Assembly (NCBI RefSeq): GCF_034497705.1
Contig: NZ_JAXRUV010000007.1
Coordinates: 1-64,000, forward strand
Origin: Marinococcus luteus_A
Lineage (GTDB): Bacteria; Bacillota; Bacilli; Bacillales; Marinococcaceae
Direction of reading: 5' to 3'
Length of the DNA: 64,000 bases
Shown: positions 1 through 7,974 of the stretch, one piece after another
Position numbering within the stretch: position 1 is the first letter of the stretch
Layout: each line of letters opens with the position of its first letter
The notes under the pieces: generated by a model
Seen by the model: only the letters and a program-made list of their open reading frames with translations
Database searches by the model: none
What the model was told of the DNA's origin: nothing
Made by a program: the position numbers and the translations under genes

Positions 1-72
1 CGGAAGTTAAGCTCTTCAGCGTTGATGATAGCCGGGGGTTCTCCCCCCGTGAAAGTAGATCGCTGCCGGGCA
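1..72 (+). rRNA. rrf: 5S ribosomal RNA, 3' part
   Basis: The first bases match the second half of Bacillus 5S rRNA: the CGGAAGTTAAGCTCTTCAGC helix region, a G-rich/C-rich hairpin, the GAAAGTAGATCGC segment and a closing GCCGGGCA 3' strand. The 5' half lies outside the window. It is probably the last gene of an rRNA operon, with the terminator right behind it. Confidence 0.95.
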
Positions 73-74
73 CT

Positions 75-113
75 AAAGCCTTTTTCTCTTACTTGAGAGG
101 AAGGCTTTTATTA
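75..113 (+). terminator. rRNA operon terminator
   Basis: A long hairpin with arms AAGCC...CTC and GAGAGGAAGGCTT and a short loop, followed by TTTATTAT, lies directly after the 5S gene. It is a typical rRNA operon end. Confidence 0.8.
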
Positions 114-137
114 TATGAAATGATTTAATAATTGAGG

Positions 138-166
138 TTGACTATGTCTTCAAAGCCCTTTACAAT
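138..166 (+). promoter_or_regulatory. SigA-type promoter of tRNA-Thr
   Basis: TTGACT and TACAAT are separated by exactly 17 bases, about 60 bases before the tRNA-Thr gene. This indicates that the tRNA is transcribed separately from the rRNA operon. Confidence 0.7.
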
Positions 167-227
167 AGTATTTGTGTCTGAACAGGGCATACGTAAGCTT
201 ACATAGCTGAAACGTTTTATTTTATCT

Positions 228-303
228 GCTTCCTTAGCTCAGCAGGTAGAGCGCATCCATGGTAAGGATGAGGTCACCGGTTCGAATCCGGTAGGAAGCT
301 CCA
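228..303 (+). tRNA. tRNA-Thr (GGT)
   Basis: A 76-base cloverleaf with acceptor arms GCTTCCT/AGGAAGC, D-arm TTAGCTCAGCAGG, anticodon loop ATGGTAA (anticodon GGT), T-arm GGTTCGAATCC and an encoded CCA end. Confidence 0.95.
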
Positions 304-320
304 TTTAATTAAATGACAAC

Positions 321-347
321 GCCAGTCCGAAATGCCGGACTGGCTTT
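321..347 (+). terminator. tRNA-Thr terminator
   Basis: Hairpin GCCAGTCCG / CGGACTGGC followed by seven T residues, shortly after the tRNA. Confidence 0.85.
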
Positions 348-483
348 TTTTATTCAGGCGGCTTTTAACAAAAGAGGTACTGGATAAAGATACTCTGTAT
401 TTTAAAAATTGCCGGAATAGGGTAAACTATACTCGTTCCGATAAAAGAACAGTTACTGTTAAAGAAGCGGTGGTGAGGTTTAA

Positions 484-1143
484 GTGAGGAAAAAGAAGTA
501 CGCTGATTATGCTGAATTAAACGCTTTGGAATTAGAAGGCCGTGATTATGAGATACGTGTACTTCAGGGCGACCGTAAAGCCCTGGCAGCTCTGGCCCCG
601 CACGGGGGAGCTATTGAAGCAGGAACAAGTGAACTGGTCGAAGAACTTCACCACAGCTGTCACTTTTCCGCTTATGATTTTCGTGCCAAAAAGCGTACTG
701 GTAACAGGAGTCTGCATATCAGATCCACACGTTTTGATGAACCAAGAGCCCTCTTATTAGCTGCTGAAGCTTTATTTACAGTTACTCTTCATGGATACAG
801 GGGTGAGGAGAAAAAAACCTATATAGGAGGACTGGATACGTTCACAGCAAATCTTATAGGTACAGAGCTGGCTGCTGCCGGTTTTAATGTGGATTTTGAA
901 CCTCCATCTGCTATAGAAGGAAAGTATGAAGGAAATATATGTAACAAAAATGCAAGAATGCAGGGTGTACAGCTTGAGATCAGTTCAGCCCAGCGCCGTG
1001 CTTTTTTTGCTAATGAAGACTTGCGCAGTGCGAATAGAGGCAACCGTCTTTCTTCTTTTTATGAGTATGCCGGAGCGATTGGGAGAGCTTTGATACGGGC
1101 GGAAACCACCGCTCGCGTGAAAGAAATGCAGATGTCTGAATAA
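484..1143 (+). CDS. poly-gamma-glutamate hydrolase family protein
   Basis: The 219-residue protein resembles the zinc-dependent poly-gamma-glutamate hydrolases of Bacillus and its phages (PghP, DUF867). The clearest signature is PHGGAIEAGTSEL near residues 39-51, the motif carrying metal ligands and a conserved Glu. There is also a C-terminal SxxxRxxFF-like block. Family members cut the gamma-linked D/L-glutamate polymer used as capsule or storage. No signal peptide is visible, as in phage enzymes. The start is GTG with GGTGAGG about 6 bases upstream. No pgs/cap synthesis genes are nearby, so the substrate source in this host is unknown. Family assignment is fairly firm; physiological role is inferred. 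Confidence 0.8.
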   Translation: MRKKKYADYAELNALELEGRDYEIRVLQGDRKALAALAPHGGAIEAGTSELVEELHHSCHFSAYDFRAKKRTGNRSLHIRSTRFDEPRALLLAAEALFTVTLHGYRGEEKKTYIGGLDTFTANLIGTELAAAGFNVDFEPPSAIEGKYEGNICNKNARMQGVQLEISSAQRRAFFANEDLRSANRGNRLSSFYEYAGAIGRALIRAETTARVKEMQMSE

Positions 1144-1175
1144 ACAATGACCAGGCTGTTTTAAAAGCCTGAGTA

Positions 1176-1475
1176 TTACATAAAAAGCTGGTAAAAGGCG
1201 ATACCTGCGTTTACAGCAAAAAGAAGACCGATAAGAAATCCTCCAAGTAAAGATACGGTATTAACCCGTATCCGTGGGTCGCGGATAGTAAGAGCTGCGG
1301 CCAGGGTTAAAGTAATGAGCGCTGAAAGATAAAATCCGAGTCGGACTACTTCATGGGCTCTGTCACCCAGCTCCCATGTTAGTGCCTGATAGATCATTCC
1401 CATTCCGAATATAAGCATAACTGTAAAGAAAATGACGCCAGTGCGTCGCAGAATAGACAGTTGGAGCACCTCCAT
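1176..1475 (-). CDS. small membrane protein of unknown function
   Basis: 99 residues with three predicted transmembrane segments (about residues 12-30, 44-62 and 74-96), separated by the short charged loops WELGDRAHE and IRDPRIRVN. I do not recognise the family. The ATG has no upstream Shine-Dalgarno; GGAGGTG lies at codons 1-3 instead, so translation may begin at CTG near 1457, eight bases after it, giving MSILRRTG. It is convergent with the preceding gene and transcribed alone. Confidence 0.55.
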   Translation of the reverse strand: MEVLQLSILRRTGVIFFTVMLIFGMGMIYQALTWELGDRAHEVVRLGFYLSALITLTLAAALTIRDPRIRVNTVSLLGGFLIGLLFAVNAGIAFYQLFM

Positions 1476-1631
1476 TATTTATCAATTATATGTATTTAAG
1501 TATGCTTGAAAATGAACCAGGGCCGGGCCCTGACTTCGAGATTGCTGCCGGCTCTCTCCCGCCCTCCTCTGTAAGTATAACGCATGGGAATGATCCGTAA
1601 TAATAATATTGGGAAAAGAGAGGGGCTTTTT

Positions 1632-2174
1632 ATGTTTACGCACCGTATTCGTGAAGATCTCTATTTAAAGCTGCTGGAGCCATCAGATGCACAGGCCGTC
1701 TTTGCGCTGACAGACAATTCACGGACTCATTTAAGACAGTGGCTCCCGTGGGTCGATCATACAAATGAAGAAAAGGACACAAAAGCGTTCATCCATAGTG
1801 TACGCCAGGGGTGGGCGGATCAAAAACTTTTTTCTGCTGGTATCGTTTTTCAGGGAAGCATTGCTGGCGTAGCCGGCTTCAACCGTCTGGATCATCAAAA
1901 CAACCTTGGAGAAATTGGCTACTGGCTTGGAGAGGATTATCAGGGAAAAGGCATTATGACTGACGCTGCAAAAGCGTTTATTTCTTATGGCTTTGAACAG
2001 CTTGGCTTAAATAAAATCGTTATTAAAGTTGCCACGGCTAACGAAAAAAGCAAGGCGGTGCCAGAGAGGCTGGGGTTTAAGCAGGAAGGGATACTGCGGC
2101 AGGAACACTGGCTGCATGACCAATACGTGGATATTGTAGTTTACAGTCTGCTGAATGAAGAATGGAAAATTTAA
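1632..2174 (+). CDS. GNAT acetyltransferase, RimL/YdaF type
   Basis: A 180-residue acetyltransferase of the RimJ/RimL group that modifies N-terminal or side-chain amines with acetyl-CoA. Visible features are the LRQWLPWVD block typical of YdaF/RimL, the beta4 strand IGYWLGEDYQGKGIM with the Q/RxxGxG/A pyrophosphate-binding loop, and a C-terminal RLGFKQEGILRQ motif. The ATG at 1632 is chosen because AGAGAGGGG precedes it at normal spacing; an upstream in-frame ATG at 1584 has no ribosome site. The natural substrate cannot be read from the sequence. Confidence 0.85.
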   Translation: MFTHRIREDLYLKLLEPSDAQAVFALTDNSRTHLRQWLPWVDHTNEEKDTKAFIHSVRQGWADQKLFSAGIVFQGSIAGVAGFNRLDHQNNLGEIGYWLGEDYQGKGIMTDAAKAFISYGFEQLGLNKIVIKVATANEKSKAVPERLGFKQEGILRQEHWLHDQYVDIVVYSLLNEEWKI

Positions 2175-2251
2175 CTGGTCGCAACTGCGCAGCGAAATAT
2201 ATTATAATAATGCAATGTGTGCAAATTCATAATTAGATTGAGGGGTTATTT

Positions 2252-2908
2252 TTGGTGATTGTAGTAAGTGGAATGATTGGTATTGGCAAAACGAGCGTCG
2301 CGCAAATACTTGGGGAAGGCCTGGACTCGAAAGTGTACTATGAGCATGTATCAGAAAACCCGATTCTTCCTTTGTTTTATCAGGCAGATCAAAAAGAAAT
2401 TAATGAAAAAAGGTATCCATTTTTGCTTCAGCTCTATTTTCTCCGGACGAGGTTCCAATCGATCAAACAGGCTTACAAGGATGACGATGCTATTTTAGAT
2501 CGGAGCATTTATGAAGACTGGTATTTCACGAAAATTAATCGTGATCTCGGAAATATTAACGATATGGAGTTTTCCATTTACGAAGGTCTGCTTGAAGAAA
2601 TGATGAAAGAAATTGAAGGGCTTCCTTACAAAAAGGCACCGGACCTAAACGTTTATCTGCGTGGCTCCTTCGAAACAGTAATGGACCGGATCTTCGAACG
2701 CGGGCGGGATTTCGAACAGGACGAGGAGCTGGTTGAATACTACCGGAAGCTCTGGGAAGGCTACGACGACTGGCTGGAAAATTACTATAGCGCAAGTGAT
2801 ACACTAATTGTAGATATGGATAAGACGGATGTCGTTCACAACCCGCAGGATGCTGAAGACCTGGTGGAACAAGTGAAAGATCTCCTGCATGCGAATAATA
2901 AGATATAG
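2252..2908 (+). CDS. deoxynucleoside kinase (dGK/dCK family)
   Basis: Phosphorylates deoxynucleosides (dA, dG or dC) for nucleotide salvage in the cytoplasm. The 218-residue protein has P-loop GMIGIGKTS near residue 7, the DRSIYED base/sugar-binding motif (about 83-89) and the lid RIFERGRDFE (about 147-156). Two starts are possible, TTG 2252 and GTG 2255; TTGAGGGG at 2238-2245 serves either. A monocistronic unit with its own terminator. Substrate preference (dGK versus dAK or dCK) is not decided by these motifs. Confidence 0.88.
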   Translation: MVIVVSGMIGIGKTSVAQILGEGLDSKVYYEHVSENPILPLFYQADQKEINEKRYPFLLQLYFLRTRFQSIKQAYKDDDAILDRSIYEDWYFTKINRDLGNINDMEFSIYEGLLEEMMKEIEGLPYKKAPDLNVYLRGSFETVMDRIFERGRDFEQDEELVEYYRKLWEGYDDWLENYYSASDTLIVDMDKTDVVHNPQDAEDLVEQVKDLLHANNKI

Positions 2909-2918
2909 GCAGAATAAA

Positions 2919-2946
2919 GCTCCCGGGAATAAAGTCTCCGGGAGCT
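2919..2946 (+). terminator. terminator of the deoxynucleoside kinase gene
   Basis: Hairpin AGCTCCCGG / CCGGGAGCT followed by ATTTCTT. The T-run is modest. Confidence 0.7.
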
Positions 2947-3145
2947 ATTTCTTATATAATTAGAAAAATATGAAGGAAAAGTATGGAAAAGGATAATATT
3001 GAATATTATTGCATGACAATCATTGCAGGAATATTTCAAAAAATTGTAACAGTTTACAGTCTTCTAACAACAATGTGTGAGACCTTGTAGTGCTGAGAGT
3101 CGCTACGTATACTAAGCCGTAAGCAAACATATCAAATAAAAAATC

Positions 3146-3232
3146 AGGAGGTGACAGCGTTAATTTATTAACAGGCAGAGTTTATACATATAGGAAACAA
3201 AAACGTGCCCCAAAGGCAACACTGTTAATAAA
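3146..3232 (+). promoter_or_regulatory. structured 5' leader of the M23 peptidase gene
   Basis: An excellent Shine-Dalgarno-like AGGAGGTGA (3146-3154) has no start codon behind it. Eleven-base arms TTTATTAACAG (3164-3174) and CTGTTAATAAA (3222-3232) are perfectly complementary and enclose a small GCC/GGC hairpin. The real ATG at 3250 has no ribosome site of its own, and an in-frame stop at 3235 excludes a longer protein. It may be a regulatory leader; it does not show the conserved parts of the c-di-AMP (ydaO) riboswitch. The rest of the 2947-3249 gap is AT-rich with nothing else clear. Confidence 0.4.
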
Positions 3233-3249
3233 CATAGCGTGCACTATTT

Positions 3250-4002
3250 ATGAAAAAATTTGTAATGAGTTCGGCAGTAGCAGCAGCAATTTTATTCGCT
3301 CCCTCAGTAGCGGATGCTTCCATTGGGGATCAAAACCTTAAATCAGGAATGAATGATTCAGACGTTTCAGAATTGCAACAATGGCTGAATGATAAAGGAT
3401 ATGAGGCAGGTCCTGTAGATGGAGTTTTCGGACCTCAAACGAAGCAGGGTGTTGAATCCTTCCAGGCAGCGCAAAGCATTTCCGTAGATGGGGTCGCTGG
3501 CCCGGAAACGTTTGGGGAGATGAACTTAGGTGATTCGGACACTTCAGAAAGCAGCTCTGAATCGTCAGAGGAATCGACAGTAGCTGGGGAGTCTACATAT
3601 AACAGTTCCGGGTTTGCGCTTCCGGCTTCGGGTCCTGTAACGTCTGAATATGGCCAGCGGGGAAGCGGCTCCCATAATGGTATAGATATTGGACACGGCG
3701 GCAGCTCAAGTATTTCTGCTTCTGCTTCCGGAACAGTAACATATGCCGGTACGATGAGCGGCTATGGCAATACCATTATTTTAGAGCATAATATTGATGG
3801 ACAGACGTACAACACTCTATATGCTCATTTAAATTCCATTAATGTATCGAATGGGGAATCTGTCTCCCAGGGAGAAAGCATTGGCGTGATGGGTAACACT
3901 GGACGGAGCACGGGCACACACCTGCATTTCGAAGTACATGAAGGTGCCTGGAACGGGGCAAAATCAAACGCCGTTAACCCGCGTTCCTACGTTTCATTTT
4001 AA
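3250..4002 (+). CDS. secreted M23 peptidase with peptidoglycan-binding domain
   Basis: A secreted zinc endopeptidase expected to cut peptide cross-links in peptidoglycan. It has a signal peptide (cleavage near ADA-S, residue 24), a PG_binding_1 domain (about 30-92), an acidic Ser/Glu linker and a C-terminal LytM/M23 domain. The metal and catalytic residues are intact: H142 and D146 in HNGID, H193 in YAHL, and H224/H226 in HLHFE. It stands alone between its leader and a terminator. Oddly, the ATG lacks a nearby Shine-Dalgarno sequence. Confidence 0.92.
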   Translation: MKKFVMSSAVAAAILFAPSVADASIGDQNLKSGMNDSDVSELQQWLNDKGYEAGPVDGVFGPQTKQGVESFQAAQSISVDGVAGPETFGEMNLGDSDTSESSSESSEESTVAGESTYNSSGFALPASGPVTSEYGQRGSGSHNGIDIGHGGSSSISASASGTVTYAGTMSGYGNTIILEHNIDGQTYNTLYAHLNSINVSNGESVSQGESIGVMGNTGRSTGTHLHFEVHEGAWNGAKSNAVNPRSYVSF

Positions 4003-4011
4003 TTAACTTAA

Positions 4012-4050
4012 AAAACAGCGCAGCCTCTGTCTAAGAAGCTGCGCTGTTTT
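4012..4050 (+). terminator. terminator of the M23 peptidase gene
   Basis: Hairpin AACAGCGCAGC / GCTGCGCTGTT followed by TTGTTT. Confidence 0.8.
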
Positions 4051-4059
4051 GTTTATATA

Positions 4060-4089
4060 AAAAGCCCCGGCTTAGCAGGCCGGGACTTT
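4060..4089 (-). terminator. terminator of the SurA-like lipoprotein gene
   Basis: Arms AAAGCCCCGGC / GCCGGGACTTT just downstream of the minus-strand lipoprotein gene; the T-run on the minus strand is followed by TATATAAAC. Confidence 0.65.
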
Positions 4090-4096
4090 AAATCAG

Positions 4097-4972
4097 TTAT
4101 TCTTCGGACTCGCTGTCTTCTTCCGATTCAGAAGCTAAATTATTTTCAATGTTTGCGTCTTCACGCAATTCTTCGGTGTATTCCTGCTGTTGTTCCTGCT
4201 GTTTCTGCGATTCAAGCTGTTGTTCAAGCTGAGGACGCAGTTCATCAAGAGAGCCTGCTTCTTCTCCCTGGCCTTGAGAAACTTGATCGTATAATTCTTC
4301 GACTTCTTCGTCGGAGACTTCTACATCTTCAAGCTCTTCATCCAGGAGAGCCTGTATCTGCAGGGAAGTTTGTGCTTCCTCGCGCAGTTCTTCTTCTGTG
4401 TAGCCCTGTTCTTCAAGAGCCTGCTGGTATTCTTCATCAGATTCAAACTGTTCTCTTAGAGAGCTTACCTGCTCATCTACCTCTTCTTCATCGACCTCGT
4501 AATCCCCTGCTTCAGCTTCCTGTGCTAAAAGCTCCTGGTCAATAAGGGAGTCAGCCGTTTGTTCTTTTAGGGTCGATTGGACTTCTTCATTACTTTGGTC
4601 ACCGGAAGAGGCAGCTTGAGGAGCATACTGCTCATAGTTAGAAGTAAAGATTGGTTCAAATTCCTCTTTGGTGATTTCTTCTCCATTTACGGTGGCGACG
4701 GTGTCAGGAACATCGCTTAAGTCTGGTTCAGGTAAGTCTTCAGCCTGTTCTTCGCCAGATGCCTGTTCATCAGACTGTTCATCAGAGGATCCTTCATCTG
4801 ATTCTTCTTGTTGATTGTTATCATTGCTGTTATTGGAGTTTTCCTCTGACTGTTGTTCTTCGTTTCCATTATTGCCCTCAGAGGAATTCTCTCCGCCATC
4901 GCCATTGCTGCAGGCACCAACGATTGCTACCGACAGGGCGAGGCCTGTACTCAGAATCCATTTTTTGCTCAC
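4097..4972 (-). CDS. SurA N-terminal-domain lipoprotein, very acidic
   Basis: A predicted lipoprotein of 291 residues: signal sequence with lipobox VGAC, an approximately 75-residue Asn/Glu/Ser/Asp linker, then the segment VATVNGEEITKEEF typical of SurA_N/PrsA-type foldases, followed by Glu-rich helices. PrsA and SurA normally carry a parvulin rotamase domain; none is visible here, so it is probably a pure chaperone. The start is GTG 4972, preceded by GAGGAG at 8 bases; the longer frame up to 5017 lacks such a site. Acting outside the membrane on secreted proteins is an inference from family. Confidence 0.75.
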   Translation of the reverse strand: MSKKWILSTGLALSVAIVGACSNGDGGENSSEGNNGNEEQQSEENSNNSNDNNQQEESDEGSSDEQSDEQASGEEQAEDLPEPDLSDVPDTVATVNGEEITKEEFEPIFTSNYEQYAPQAASSGDQSNEEVQSTLKEQTADSLIDQELLAQEAEAGDYEVDEEEVDEQVSSLREQFESDEEYQQALEEQGYTEEELREEAQTSLQIQALLDEELEDVEVSDEEVEELYDQVSQGQGEEAGSLDELRPQLEQQLESQKQQEQQQEYTEELREDANIENNLASESEEDSESEE

Positions 4973-5183
4973 TCTGATTTCTCCTCTCCATTGTATGTTC
5001 TTCGGGCATTGTAACACACGTCGTTACTCCTGTATGCTTTAATAGTCTATAAAAATGTATAATTATTATGAAAACTTGTAAAAAAAGAAAAAAGTATTGG
5101 AAGTTGCGGGAGATTGCAGGGAAATCTCAAAATTCCCCGGAAAATGACCGTGATATTACAGGGAGAAAAGGTGGACGGTCAGT

Positions 5184-6077
5184 ATGGCTGCGTATATTAT
5201 GCTTATTATGGTAGTTTTCTTTTATTCTGGAAATATTTTAGTAGGAAAGGCTATCAATGACCTCCCTCCTTTTACTATAGCTTTTTTCAGGCTGATTATT
5301 GCTTTTTTGTGCATCATACCCCTGGGGTGGAAAAGCGCCTGGAAGGCGAGGAACTTATTTTGGAAGCATAGGCTGCCGCTTATTGTTTTAACAGCTACAG
5401 GAGTCACGTTTTTTAATACATTTATTTATGGAGCACTCCAATTTACTTCATCCACTAATGTTTCTGTACTGGAAACAGTAATTCCGGCAGTAACCGTTTT
5501 ATTAAGTACATATATTTTAAAAGAGAGGCTGCGCTATATTCAATGGATCGGTGTCGTACTATCCATTGTAGGGGCGCTGTGGGTAGTAATGAATGGGAGA
5601 CTGTTTGCCGTTGCAGAAATGAACTGGAATGCCGGCGACGGTATTATGATAGGGGCAGTAGCCTGCTGGTCCATTTATTCCATCGCTGTTAAACGTTATA
5701 TGCATCTGTTTCCCCCCTACGGTGTACTGCTCGTAATGACAGGAGCTTCCATTATAATTTTACTTCCTTTTATTACGGCAGAGTGGCTCTTTCTAGGCGT
5801 GCCTTCCTTCACCTTAAGCGGGCAGCTGCCGAGCCTTGCTTATCTGGGGATTTTTCCAGGGTTCATTGCTCTATTGTTTTATAACCGGGCAGTAGACCAG
5901 CTTGGAGCCTCAAAAGCTTCGGTTTTCCTGAATTTTCTTCCCGTAGTTACGATGGCGGGGGCGGTGCTCTGGCTTGGAGAAACATTAACACCGGCCAAGG
6001 TGATCGGGGCGCTGATTGTGATAGCCGGTGTGCTGCTTACCACACAGGGAAAACCAAAACGATTTCCTGCAGCATAA
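5184..6077 (+). CDS. EamA/DMT-superfamily transporter
   Basis: An integral membrane protein of 297 residues with about ten transmembrane helices arranged as two EamA repeats. FFRLIIAFLC in the first repeat and the closing segment with LGETLTPAKVIGALIVIAGV in the second are typical. Members export metabolites such as amino acids; the substrate is not predictable. GGAGAAAAGGTGG precedes the ATG. Confidence 0.85.
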   Translation: MAAYIMLIMVVFFYSGNILVGKAINDLPPFTIAFFRLIIAFLCIIPLGWKSAWKARNLFWKHRLPLIVLTATGVTFFNTFIYGALQFTSSTNVSVLETVIPAVTVLLSTYILKERLRYIQWIGVVLSIVGALWVVMNGRLFAVAEMNWNAGDGIMIGAVACWSIYSIAVKRYMHLFPPYGVLLVMTGASIIILLPFITAEWLFLGVPSFTLSGQLPSLAYLGIFPGFIALLFYNRAVDQLGASKASVFLNFLPVVTMAGAVLWLGETLTPAKVIGALIVIAGVLLTTQGKPKRFPAA

Positions 6078-6093
6078 ACGAAAAAAGGTCGTA

Positions 6094-6131
6094 AAAAGCT
6101 GCTTCTCCCAGATAGGGAGAGGCAGCTTTTA
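6094..6131 (+). terminator. convergent bidirectional terminator
   Basis: Arms AAAGCTGC-TTCTCCC and GGGAGA-GGCAGCTTTT lie between two convergent genes and overlap the stop codon of the minus-strand one. Confidence 0.8.
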
Positions 6132-6644
6132 GTGTTCTGCGGGCGTCTCGGGACCGGAGAGGGCGCGTTGGTAAAAAACAAGATCAAGCCAGCGTTCAAA
6201 CTTGTACCCGGCTTTTTTCACCGTACCCACGTATTCAAAATCCTCCGTTTCGTGCAGATAGATGCTTCCCGGGTTGGAAGAGTCTATGCCGGCAATCATA
6301 GTGGCGAAGCCTTCCCGTTCAGCGTGGTCGATTAAGGCACGGAGCAGCTCACGGCCGATCCCGGCACCACGGGCACCGGGGTGAACATATACTGAATGTT
6401 CAATGGAGTATTTGAAAGCTGCCCAGGGGCGGAACGGCCCGTAAGCAGCGTATCCCTGGACCTTTCCATTCTGCTCATAAACAAAAACAGGAAGGCCGTT
6501 TTGCTTTTTTGTGCGTAGCCATTCCAGTCGGTTTTCTACCGAATAGGGATGGTAATCGTAGACAGCGGTCGTGTTTATGATTGCGTCATTATATATCTCG
6601 GTAATCGCGTGGATATCGGCTTCTTCAGCCTGGCGGATGCTCAT
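6129..6644 (-). CDS. GNAT acetyltransferase, PAT/MnaT (YncA) type
   Basis: 171 residues resembling phosphinothricin/L-amino-acid N-acetyltransferases. The start MSIRQAEEADIHAITEIYN, the segment VYDYHPYS near residue 33, YVHPGARGAGIGRELL (acetyl-CoA loop) and GIDSSNPGSIYLHE are characteristic. These enzymes acetylate the amino group of small amino-acid-like compounds (methionine sulfone/sulfoximine, phosphinothricin). The true substrate is not known. Confidence 0.85.
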   Translation of the reverse strand: MSIRQAEEADIHAITEIYNDAIINTTAVYDYHPYSVENRLEWLRTKKQNGLPVFVYEQNGKVQGYAAYGPFRPWAAFKYSIEHSVYVHPGARGAGIGRELLRALIDHAEREGFATMIAGIDSSNPGSIYLHETEDFEYVGTVKKAGYKFERWLDLVFYQRALSGPETPAEH

Positions 6645-6788
6645 AGTGATTCCCCTTTCTCCGCTTAAAAATAATACAATTCTCTTCTTTTCGCAATCAT
6701 TATGTATAAAGAAAGGAAGAGCAGGGAATATATTTTAAGGACCATAAAGAAAATAGCCGAAGAGGCTAAATAGGAGGGAGAGCAAGAT

Positions 6789-7022
6789 ATGACACTAAAA
6801 GTAGTTTTTGATTCCGGGATCGCTGGCAGTGACCGTATTCAGGTGAATGATGAAATTACGCTGACGTATACTTGTGAGCATTATGAACCAATAGACGGAT
6901 CCCCTTATTTTAAAGTGAATTTTGAGACGAAGGACCCTTTTGAACCGGAGGAGGGGACTGTCTATTTTGATGGTACGAATTCCAGAGTGGATAAGTACGG
7001 TCATGTGTTTTATCTGTTATAA
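6789..7022 (+). CDS. hypothetical small protein
   Basis: A 77-residue acidic soluble protein with a strong ribosome site (AGGAGGGAGAG before the ATG) and beta-rich composition; it ends in DKYGHVFYLL. I do not recognise it. The good ribosome site and following terminator argue that it is a real gene. Confidence 0.6.
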   Translation: MTLKVVFDSGIAGSDRIQVNDEITLTYTCEHYEPIDGSPYFKVNFETKDPFEPEEGTVYFDGTNSRVDKYGHVFYLL

Positions 7023-7046
7023 AAAGAAGCTGCCTGTGCGGCTTCT
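7021..7046 (+). terminator. terminator of the 77-residue gene
   Basis: Hairpin AAGAAGCTGC / GCGGCTTCTT right after the stop codon; only a short T tract follows. Confidence 0.6.
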
Positions 7047-7077
7047 TAGTACATAAGAACAAGTGGGAGTGCGGGCC

Positions 7078-7938
7078 ATGTGGTTTATTTTAGCGCTGTT
7101 AAGCGCCTTGGTATTTGGGTTTTCTTCTTTTTTCATGAAGGTTAATTCTTTTTGGCAGCTGCCGTTAACGCCGTTTTTGACGGGGCTCTATGCCAGCGGG
7201 AGCTTCGGTTTTCTGGGATATGCTTTTATGGAGGGCTCCTTGCATTTGAACCTCGCAGTGCTTTTTGGCGGGGTAATGGTAGGAGCGGGGTCCACTTTCG
7301 GAAACCTTCTATACATGAAAGCTTTAAACGTTGGGCCAGCGAGTCTTTCCTCTCCGCTGGTAAATACAAACATCCTGCTGATTGTTCTCTTGGGCTTGTT
7401 TGTATACGGGGAGCAGATTGGAGCAGTGCAGTACGCGGGCATTGGTTTAATTATGGCAGCTATTGCCGTACTGCCGTTGGATCCGAAGGAGGACTTCTCG
7501 ATAAAAAGCGGCATATGGTATGGCTTTATTTTAACAGCCACATTATTTATGTTTTTCCGGAATGGAGGGCTGAAAATAACAGAAGAAGCCGGACTTGAGA
7601 ATACGCCGGTATTGTTTACAGGCTATCTGTTTGGCATGCTTTATTCGTTATACGGATGGCGCCGGGAAAAGAAGCAAAAAGTTCGTGCCGCCGCTCATAT
7701 ACATACGAAAAAGGGCTTTAGGTGGGGACTGGTTACGGGGATTTTTTCATTTGGAGGGATGCAGCTGTACGCTGCCGCTCTTCGGGAAGGACCGGCGAGT
7801 ATTGTTTCTCCTCTGTTTGCCGCCCACTCGCTTTTGGTAGCGGTGCTTTCCATGCTTTATCTGCAGGAGCGTATTACCAGGTATCAGGCGATAATTCTTG
7901 CAGTGGTTCTTATAGGGATTGTTTTTCTGCGACTGTGA
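7078..7938 (+). CDS. EamA/DMT-superfamily transporter
   Basis: A 286-residue membrane protein with about ten helices in two EamA-type halves. The motif MKALNVGPASLSSPLVNTN in the first half is echoed by AALREGPASIVSPLFAAHS in the second, showing the internal duplication. ATG 7078 is preferred (GGGAG eight bases upstream) over GTG 7063. Substrate unknown; it is not closely similar to the EamA protein at 5184. Confidence 0.85.
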   Translation: MWFILALLSALVFGFSSFFMKVNSFWQLPLTPFLTGLYASGSFGFLGYAFMEGSLHLNLAVLFGGVMVGAGSTFGNLLYMKALNVGPASLSSPLVNTNILLIVLLGLFVYGEQIGAVQYAGIGLIMAAIAVLPLDPKEDFSIKSGIWYGFILTATLFMFFRNGGLKITEEAGLENTPVLFTGYLFGMLYSLYGWRREKKQKVRAAAHIHTKKGFRWGLVTGIFSFGGMQLYAAALREGPASIVSPLFAAHSLLVAVLSMLYLQERITRYQAIILAVVLIGIVFLRL

Positions 7939-7945
7939 TATAAGA

Positions 7946-7968
7946 ATCCGCCAAAAAAAGGCGGACTT
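7946..7968 (+). terminator. bidirectional terminator
   Basis: Short hairpin TCCGCC / GGCGGA with an A-rich loop between two convergent genes. Confidence 0.55.
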
Positions 7969-7974
7969 TGGGGT

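Noticed and set aside
3009..3249. c-di-AMP (ydaO) riboswitch before the M23 peptidase gene
   Set aside because: Such elements often precede wall peptidase genes, but the conserved blocks are not visible; only a simple stem is supported.
4153..4545. Plus-strand frame of 130 codons opposite the SurA-like gene
   Set aside because: It mirrors the repetitive Glu/Gln codons of the real gene and has no ribosome site.
5184..7938. The two EamA transporter genes as a recent tandem duplication
   Set aside because: The proteins differ in sequence throughout; they share only the superfamily.
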